This document shows positions 58,966 to 64,000 of a stretch of 64,000 nt of DNA, piece after piece (the first letter of the stretch is position 1; each line of letters begins with the position of its first letter). The position numbers and the translations under genes are program-made. The DNA is from Deltaproteobacteria bacterium. GTDB taxonomy: Bacteria > Bdellovibrionota_B > Oligoflexia > Oligoflexales > CAIYRB01. The DNA is taken from positions 1 through 64,000 of the forward strand of contig VGTI01000018.1 in assembly GCA_016874735.1 (NCBI GenBank). The letters run 5' to 3'. The notes under the pieces were generated by a model. The model made no database searches and was not told the DNA's origin. It saw nothing but the letters and a program-made list of their open reading frames with translations.

Positions 58966-59622
58966 TTATTTGTTGCTATCGTAGCCACGGACCTTGGACT
59001 GGGCGTCAAAATAGAGCTTGGTCCCATACCGGGCTCGTATCTGCAGATCCTGAACACGGAGATATTTATTCGACTTCTCGACCTCGACAAGGAAGCTCAG
59101 TAGGCGCGGAATCGAGATATTAGGCATCCGCATCTCAACCCTCACCTCTTTGATCCGGTCGGACAAAGGGTTGTCGGCTGGCAGCGGCGACTGCGAGTCG
59201 CTAAGACCTTCCAGAGTGACGGATTGCTCGTTAGCAATTTTCTCAAAAAATGGCTTTAAACTTACCTGCTTAGTCTTGCGCTCCAGGGTATCGGCTAGTT
59301 TTTCGAAGTTGCGGTTTTCCTGCTCGTACATGGCCTTTTTTGACTGCAACTCATGAAGAGCGGCAAAACTTTGTGACAGATCAGACTTAAGCCCATTGAC
59401 CAACGAAAAATACAAACCAAAGATCATAACGACTACAAGAAAGACACCCACAATACCACCGGCAAGAACACCGGTACGCTGATTCGGCGACAGCTTGTAA
59501 AAGCTGTCCATAAGGAAATCCAACTTCTCGTTATTAGCCCCAAAAATCTGCCGCTTGGCTAACCCGAGGCTAATCTGCAGTTGGCTTTTCAATCTGTCGG
59601 TAAATGTTGCAAGAGCACTCAT
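58966..59622 (-). CDS. gspM: Type II secretion inner-membrane protein M
   Basis: 218 residues. A cytoplasmic N-terminus of about 50 residues, longer than usual for GspM, is followed by one membrane segment (about 51-72, VLAGGIVGVFLVVVMIFGLYF), a coiled coil (LSQSFAALHELQSKKAMYEQENRNFEKLADTLERK) and a small alpha/beta domain (DRIKEVRVEMRMPNISIPRLLSFLVEVEKSNKYLRVQDLQIRARYG), the ferredoxin-like fold of GspM/PilO. It partners GspL in the inner-membrane platform. ATG 59622 has GGAG 5 bases upstream and lies 26 bases after gspL. Confidence 0.88.
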   Translation of the reverse strand: MSALATFTDRLKSQLQISLGLAKRQIFGANNEKLDFLMDSFYKLSPNQRTGVLAGGIVGVFLVVVMIFGLYFSLVNGLKSDLSQSFAALHELQSKKAMYEQENRNFEKLADTLERKTKQVSLKPFFEKIANEQSVTLEGLSDSQSPLPADNPLSDRIKEVRVEMRMPNISIPRLLSFLVEVEKSNKYLRVQDLQIRARYGTKLYFDAQSKVRGYDSNK

Positions 59623-59648
59623 GAACTCTCCGTCATCCTCACTACGAC

Positions 59649-61322
59649 TTACGCCTTGGTTGCGGTATCAACATTACCGGCGTAATCAGCATTGATCGTG
59701 AATTCGATCACCTTATTATCAGTGCCTGGTTTGGGGCTTGATTGTTTACTCTCGACGTCTTTCAGCATTTTTGCTGTCTTGACGGCATCTAAGATCTTAT
59801 CCACTGAGGCATAGCTATCTGTTTCGCCGCGGAGCACCAACTTACCGCCACCGGCGGCAAGCGTGTTGAACTGATACAGGGTGACATCTAGCTTGAGCTC
59901 TTTGGGAATGGCCTCGCTCAAAGACTTAAGGATTGTTAAAGCAGGGCTTTCTGCGTTTTCCTCGATAAAACTGGTAATGGCGTTATTCTTAGTGAGAATT
60001 TCCTTCTGCAGTTTTTGTAGGGAATCATTGCGCAGCTTATCAAACGTGTACTTCCCAGCCACATACTGGCTCTTGGCGGACGGGAAAATCTGCACATACT
60101 CTTTCAAATATTGCGCACGCAGCGCCTCAATCTGCCGCTTATAAAACCAAAACTTGATCCCGTAACTAAGGCACATAATGGCAATGGCTGCTGCCACCAC
60201 GCGGAAAGCAACCGCCGACCCTTTGAGTAGCGCCTCATAATTTTGGACAAAAGCAAATTCACCCTGACGCAGGTTGATCTGCGAATGGCGGCGCGCCGAG
60301 CCCACTGCGCGCATGCCGATGGCGATACTCTGGGGCATGACCGCTAGATGTTCCGTGAGATCAGCGCTGAGTTTCAGATCAGTCTTATCGATACGGTTAT
60401 GCTTAGCTGGGATCTCGAGTTGCTCTTGCAAGTAGAGGTCGAAGTTTTTGATCTTACTCGTCCCGCCCGAAATGTAGATCCCGGAGAGCGGCGTCTTTTC
60501 CCAATTTTTGAAGGCGTAAAATGTACGCCCCAATTCTTTAACTATAGCGTTGGCAGCTAAGGTAGTGCGCTCAGCTACGAGGCGATCATCACCGCTCAGG
60601 TCGGCGCCAGGCTCACCGTCACAAAGCACTTGCGAGACCCTGTGCTTGACGCGCTGCGCATCGCCAAATGGAATCTCCAGATCACGAGCGAGAAACTCAG
60701 TCAGATAACGTCCGCCGAGATTGATCGAGCGGAACATCCGAAGCACGCCGTCCTGAACAATGCAGAGAGAGGTCTTTTCATGACCAACATCGACCAAGGC
60801 GTAGCACTGACCTGGCTCGGCTTCAATGTAGGGAGCTAAGTTGTAAAATGCCAAACTATCGACATCAACGAGCTTGGGATCGATGTTGATGCGCTGCAAA
60901 TGTTCGAGAAAACTGCGCAGAAAGTTTTTGCGCGTCATCACGGCCAAAGCAACCGTCATATCTTTCATCGACCCTAAAACTTGATGGTCGATGATCATGT
61001 CGTCCATATTGAACGGTACGGCATCCTCAAGTTCAGCCATGATAGCCGCTTCGATTTTACGCGGATCAGAGAAGCTAAACGACATGACACGGCTAGAAAT
61101 ATACTGACCTGGCATAGCCGTAATGATGCGATCGGCCTGCAGATCATTTTGCTGAAAAAGTTGTTCCATACATGATGGAATGACCATGTCGGGGTCAAGG
61201 TCTTCGACATGGGGAATAATATTCTCGTAAAAATTTGCGATCTCATACGATTTAAACGTATTGACGATCTCGACCGCTTTGATCGAATAGCTTCCGATAT
61301 CAAGTCCGATGATGCGTTGCAT
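59649..61322 (-). CDS. gspL: Type II secretion protein L (PilM-like actin fold fused to PilN-like part)
   Basis: 557 residues, longer than enterobacterial GspL (about 400). The cytoplasmic actin-like ATPase fold shows IGLDIGSYSIKAVEI (residues 5-19, first phosphate motif), ALVDVGHEKTSLCIV (175-189, second phosphate motif) and YISGGTSKI (283-291, adenosine motif), all well kept as in PilM. One membrane segment (about 371-394) is followed by a coiled coil (LRNDSLQKLQKEILTKNNAI) and a periplasmic ferredoxin-like domain (KLVLRGETDSYASVDKILDAVKTAKMLKDVES) like PilN. GspL recruits the GspE ATPase and binds GspM. The preserved nucleotide motifs suggest real ATP binding, unlike classical GspL. ATG 61322 has AGGAGA 9 bases upstream. 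Confidence 0.92.
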   Translation of the reverse strand: MQRIIGLDIGSYSIKAVEIVNTFKSYEIANFYENIIPHVEDLDPDMVIPSCMEQLFQQNDLQADRIITAMPGQYISSRVMSFSFSDPRKIEAAIMAELEDAVPFNMDDMIIDHQVLGSMKDMTVALAVMTRKNFLRSFLEHLQRINIDPKLVDVDSLAFYNLAPYIEAEPGQCYALVDVGHEKTSLCIVQDGVLRMFRSINLGGRYLTEFLARDLEIPFGDAQRVKHRVSQVLCDGEPGADLSGDDRLVAERTTLAANAIVKELGRTFYAFKNWEKTPLSGIYISGGTSKIKNFDLYLQEQLEIPAKHNRIDKTDLKLSADLTEHLAVMPQSIAIGMRAVGSARRHSQINLRQGEFAFVQNYEALLKGSAVAFRVVAAAIAIMCLSYGIKFWFYKRQIEALRAQYLKEYVQIFPSAKSQYVAGKYTFDKLRNDSLQKLQKEILTKNNAITSFIEENAESPALTILKSLSEAIPKELKLDVTLYQFNTLAAGGGKLVLRGETDSYASVDKILDAVKTAKMLKDVESKQSSPKPGTDNKVIEFTINADYAGNVDTATKA

Positions 61323-61365
61323 CCGAGACTATCTCCTAGAGTTTCTCATATGTTAGATCTTCTCA

Positions 61366-62646
61366 TCAGATCATCTTCCAGTAAAGGAGACGGTAGGCAA
61401 GCCGCTCGCTTTTCTTCTGATCAGGCATGACACGTTCTATAACTGCGATGAGCTTTTTGGTGCTTCCCCCAACACTCCCCTCAACCTCTATGCGATACGT
61501 CATACTATACTGCTTAAACCAGGCACCGCGGTTGGTGGCCTCGCCCGTATTACCGTTGTTGTCACCACCGGCATAACAGAGTAGGTTCCTTAGCGTATCA
61601 GCCATCTTTTCGCCTGGCTGACTAAGCAAGGAAAAATCCTCGTCCCGCTTTTTGATCGCCAGAGCCACCTTCTCAGCGCAGTCACCGCGGGTCTCCGGAA
61701 AGAGACATTGGAGCAGTCCTCGCTGCGCCGTATTGATGTTGAGCTGGAAGTTATTGTTGTCCGTCGATCCACGCTGGAACGGATAGGCCGTCAGGTAGGG
61801 CCCGAAGACTGCCTGCATCTCGGCATCCCACCCCTCGACCATGCGCAGTTCTTCAATCGAGTCCAGTGGTGCTGCCTTAGCCATTTGCTTGGGCTGGCGT
61901 CTTTGGTAGGGCTCATTCTTGTCGTTAAAGCCCGAAGCTTCGTCAGCCTTTGGATCTTTTTTGATGTAATCCTTGATCCGGTAGGCCATCTCCCGCGGAT
62001 TGAGCTTCTTCTGCTCGAGAAACTGCTTTTCCGCTGGGCAGGAGAAGAGAGCCTCGAGCATCAGCATGACCTGACTACACTTGCCGCTAAAGCAGTTATT
62101 GACATTGATGCGCTGCGATTCATCACTAACATTAATGGTAAACATCCCATCAAACTCTTTAAGCTTGGATAGGACATCACCGTCCATGACGGCATTGAGA
62201 TTAAATTCCTTTTGAAAACCCTCCAACATCTCCGCCGTCTCTCCACCAAGCGGCAGTCCGTTCATCACTGTCCAGATATCGCCGATACCGGTGGATAACT
62301 GGGATTTAGGATCTTGCTGCGCCATGAATAATTTATAGGCCCAGTCGGCAGACAGGAGCAGCGTAGCAATATTGGCTCCCGACTTGACCATGTACTCGGC
62401 TTTGACGTTATCTTTAACCTGATTAGCTAAAGTTACGTTGACGCGTGATGACAAAATGAGATCACTCGTAAAAAGCATCATGATCGAAACAATCATGATA
62501 GCGATCAGGAGCGCAATCCCACGCTCCCGTGGCCGCCCATCGCCTGTTTTTTGATTACCCTGCGGCGCCGCAGCATCCTCGTCTACGACAGGAAACCCAA
62601 AGTAAAGCTTGGGCCAACGTTTCTTGGGTGAGGGACGAGCACTCAT
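61366..62646 (-). CDS. gspK: Type II secretion minor pseudopilin K
   Basis: 426 residues from ATG 62646, which overlaps the gspJ stop as ATGA; GTG 62658 is less likely. The prepilin site RG/IALLIAIMIVSIMML falls after Gly43, so the leader is unusually long (43 residues, containing basic and proline-rich stretches). The large globular domain has the GspK pattern: FTINVSDESQRINVNN, LNPREMAYRIKDYIKKDPKADE, PLDSIEELRMVEGWDAEMQAVFGPYLTAYP and FQLNINTAQRGLLQCLFPE. GspK caps the pseudopilus tip with GspI and GspJ. Like classical GspK it lacks Glu at +5. Its four or more cysteines in the globular part may form disulphides. Confidence 0.93.
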   Translation of the reverse strand: MSARPSPKKRWPKLYFGFPVVDEDAAAPQGNQKTGDGRPRERGIALLIAIMIVSIMMLFTSDLILSSRVNVTLANQVKDNVKAEYMVKSGANIATLLLSADWAYKLFMAQQDPKSQLSTGIGDIWTVMNGLPLGGETAEMLEGFQKEFNLNAVMDGDVLSKLKEFDGMFTINVSDESQRINVNNCFSGKCSQVMLMLEALFSCPAEKQFLEQKKLNPREMAYRIKDYIKKDPKADEASGFNDKNEPYQRRQPKQMAKAAPLDSIEELRMVEGWDAEMQAVFGPYLTAYPFQRGSTDNNNFQLNINTAQRGLLQCLFPETRGDCAEKVALAIKKRDEDFSLLSQPGEKMADTLRNLLCYAGGDNNGNTGEATNRGAWFKQYSMTYRIEVEGSVGGSTKKLIAVIERVMPDQKKSERLAYRLLYWKMI

Positions 62647-63443
62647 AGCGTCCCCCACTTTATATTCTTGTCACGTTCTTTGATCTCGGCAAATTCTATG
62701 GCGCGCGTCAGATAGATGACCGAATTAATTTTTTCCGTTTGTAAATCCGCCTGTGCCGGATCTTGCCCGTCGCCATCAAACCGATCCTGAACATAAGCTT
62801 CGATGGTAATCTTAACGAGACGCGGAATCAGTGCACGAGTTTCCGATCGATTAGTATCCCAACCGTCTTTGGACCAACGATCACCATTCCAGCACTCAAC
62901 CATAAACGACTTAACTCCCGACGCGAGCACGCGCATCGTCGGCTCTTCTTTAATGTCGAGAGGAATCACCGGTGTCTCAGCGCGGTAGAGATCCTGACGA
63001 CCTGGAGCAGTCTTCGAATCTCTTAGGGCGTAGACCACCATAGTTAGATCGGATTCGTAGGAATTGGAGAGCAGAGGCTGGTGGGTCATGGTGGTAAACC
63101 ACAATTTATCACCGTTGACGCCTGACTTTTCAACTTTGAACAAGGTCTTCACCGTCCGATCGATGCCGTTGCGGTCGCCGTCCCTCGTCGAAACGTAGAT
63201 CGTGTGCTGTAGATCGTTACCGATCTTCTCCATGCTCACAGTGAGCCGGTGAAGCACGCGCGCCCGATCCGACAGCCCCTGCCGCACGTCAAAACCGTTG
63301 CGCATCATCACTGCGACCGCAATGGTCAAGGTCATCAAAATCGCCACGGTAATGACCACCTCGATCAGCGAGAATCCCGCCTGACCTTCAGTGTGCCACT
63401 GGGCGCCTTGATACTTTGACGTTCGATCTTTCAACTCACTCAC
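62643..63443 (-). CDS. gspJ: Type II secretion minor pseudopilin J
   Basis: 266 residues from GTG 63443; the TTG at 63434 has better spacing (8 bases) from GGAG and may be the real start, giving 263 residues. The prepilin motif QAG/FSLIEVVITVAILMTLTIAV has Glu at +5, cleavage after about residue 23. The globular part shows RVLHRLTVSMEKIGNDLQH, FTTMTHQ, VVYALRD and VLASGVKSFMVECWNGDRW, typical of GspJ. It forms the pseudopilus tip with GspI and GspK. Ten-base gap from gspI and a 4-base overlap with gspK, so one operon. Confidence 0.92.
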   Translation of the reverse strand: MSELKDRTSKYQGAQWHTEGQAGFSLIEVVITVAILMTLTIAVAVMMRNGFDVRQGLSDRARVLHRLTVSMEKIGNDLQHTIYVSTRDGDRNGIDRTVKTLFKVEKSGVNGDKLWFTTMTHQPLLSNSYESDLTMVVYALRDSKTAPGRQDLYRAETPVIPLDIKEEPTMRVLASGVKSFMVECWNGDRWSKDGWDTNRSETRALIPRLVKITIEAYVQDRFDGDGQDPAQADLQTEKINSVIYLTRAIEFAEIKERDKNIKWGTL

Positions 63444-63453
63444 TCCGCATACG

Positions 63454-64000
63454 TTACTGGATCTCTGGTGGTTGCTCTATGGGTGGAGGTTCAACGGGCT
63501 GAGCATCGATGGGGTTATCGATAGGGGCCGGCTGCGCGTCCATCGGATTATCGGTGGCAGTGGGCGGTGGCGGTGGCACCGCACCTGGGGCACCTGGTTT
63601 CGCCGGCGGTTTGGTCAATCGCTCATGGACCGCCTTAAGCCCAAGAATGGCCTCGTCTAACTTGGCTTGATTGGTCAGGAGATAAGTCATCGACGTCGAG
63701 TTACGCTGCGCCCCCTCGGGCCAGGAGACATCGACCTTGGCGATGAGAAAGATGGGCTCATCGGCAAATATTTGCTTCACCACCTGCTCGACCATACCCG
63801 ACATCCCTGTCGTATCCACTTCGCTGACACGGCTATCGTAGTCGTCTTTGTCTTTCTTTTTCCGACCACCGCTCAGCGCCGTTTCTAGAAGCTTCACAAA
63901 CGGGAACTTCCACTCTGCAATCTCAAGCTTGTAGCTGTACTCGTCAAAATCCTCAAACTTCTGCTCGCCCTGCGTAACGATGAGATCCTTAAACGGCTTG
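63454..64000 (-). CDS. gspI: Type II secretion minor pseudopilin I, 5' end beyond right edge
   Basis: At least 182 codons in frame from the right edge to TAA at 63454-63456; the prepilin leader is outside. The visible part has YSYKLEIAEWKFPFVKLLE and FLIAKVDVSWPEGAQRNSTSMTYLLTN, matching the GspI pattern of a W/E-rich strand region and a final V.VSWPEG...TYL strand. Together with the position before gspJ-gspK, this supports GspI. Two oddities: a charged insert (GGRKKKDKDDYDSR) and a proline-rich C-terminal tail of about 60 residues with a doubled NPxDAQP motif, absent from ordinary GspI (about 120-130 residues). Confidence 0.8.
   Translation of the reverse strand, partial: KPFKDLIVTQGEQKFEDFDEYSYKLEIAEWKFPFVKLLETALSGGRKKKDKDDYDSRVSEVDTTGMSGMVEQVVKQIFADEPIFLIAKVDVSWPEGAQRNSTSMTYLLTNQAKLDEAILGLKAVHERLTKPPAKPGAPGAVPPPPPTATDNPMDAQPAPIDNPIDAQPVEPPPIEQPPEIQ

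Noticed and set aside
1-64000. tRNA and rRNA genes
   Set aside because: No rRNA-like stretch or tRNA cloverleaf was recognised by eye; a tRNA scan would be needed to exclude a single tRNA.

Overview
The window has two unlike parts. The left 70 percent (1 to 45155) is one minus-strand reading frame that starts at 45155 and is still open at the left edge: at least 15,051 codons of a secreted, highly repetitive protein. The right 19 kb is an ordinary compact stretch of chromosome. The organism looks like a didermic Gram-negative bacterium. It has a type II secretion (T2SS) operon in the order gspI-J-K-L-M-N, Slt-type lytic transglycosylase, PhoU, and signal-peptide proteins ending in outer-membrane-like beta domains. 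Giant surface proteins built from GNVGIGTT and [10 protein letters not shown] / [10 protein letters not shown] repeats are known to me mainly from Bdellovibrionota/Oligoflexia and some deltaproteobacteria, so I favour that group. This is inference; there is no rRNA in the window to settle it.

Giant gene, read from its start (right to left): a long-leader signal peptide; a tail-fibre-type N-terminal domain ending in VPYAARV; a short transition; about 40 copies of a roughly 266-residue unit (43.7 to 11.9 kb), five of which carry extra 37-residue inserts; then an irregular series of about forty GNVGIGTT modules (11.9 kb to the edge). The second half includes a 38-residue tandem array and a recent 1.1 kb internal duplication. 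The C-terminus lies outside the window.

Divergent from it, across a 226-bp spacer with an extended -10 promoter and an inverted repeat, are two overlapping genes: a signal-peptide/proline-linker/beta-domain protein and an exported protein. Converging on them is a membrane-anchored protein. None of the three has a recognised function; they are candidates for export, anchoring or assembly of the giant protein.

49.7 to 55.5 kb: maleylacetoacetate isomerase (maiA); a 1065-bp insertion sequence with 26-bp terminal inverted repeats, one of which contains the maiA stop codon; slt; and a divergent orphan phoU. 54.9 to 57.8 kb is a three-gene minus-strand group: a small coiled-coil protein, a glycosyltransferase-TPR fusion and an unknown protein. 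57.9 kb to the right edge is the T2SS inner-membrane platform and minor pseudopilin operon, running in from beyond the edge. A terminator-like hairpin on the plus strand at 57930-57960 has no plus-strand gene before it.
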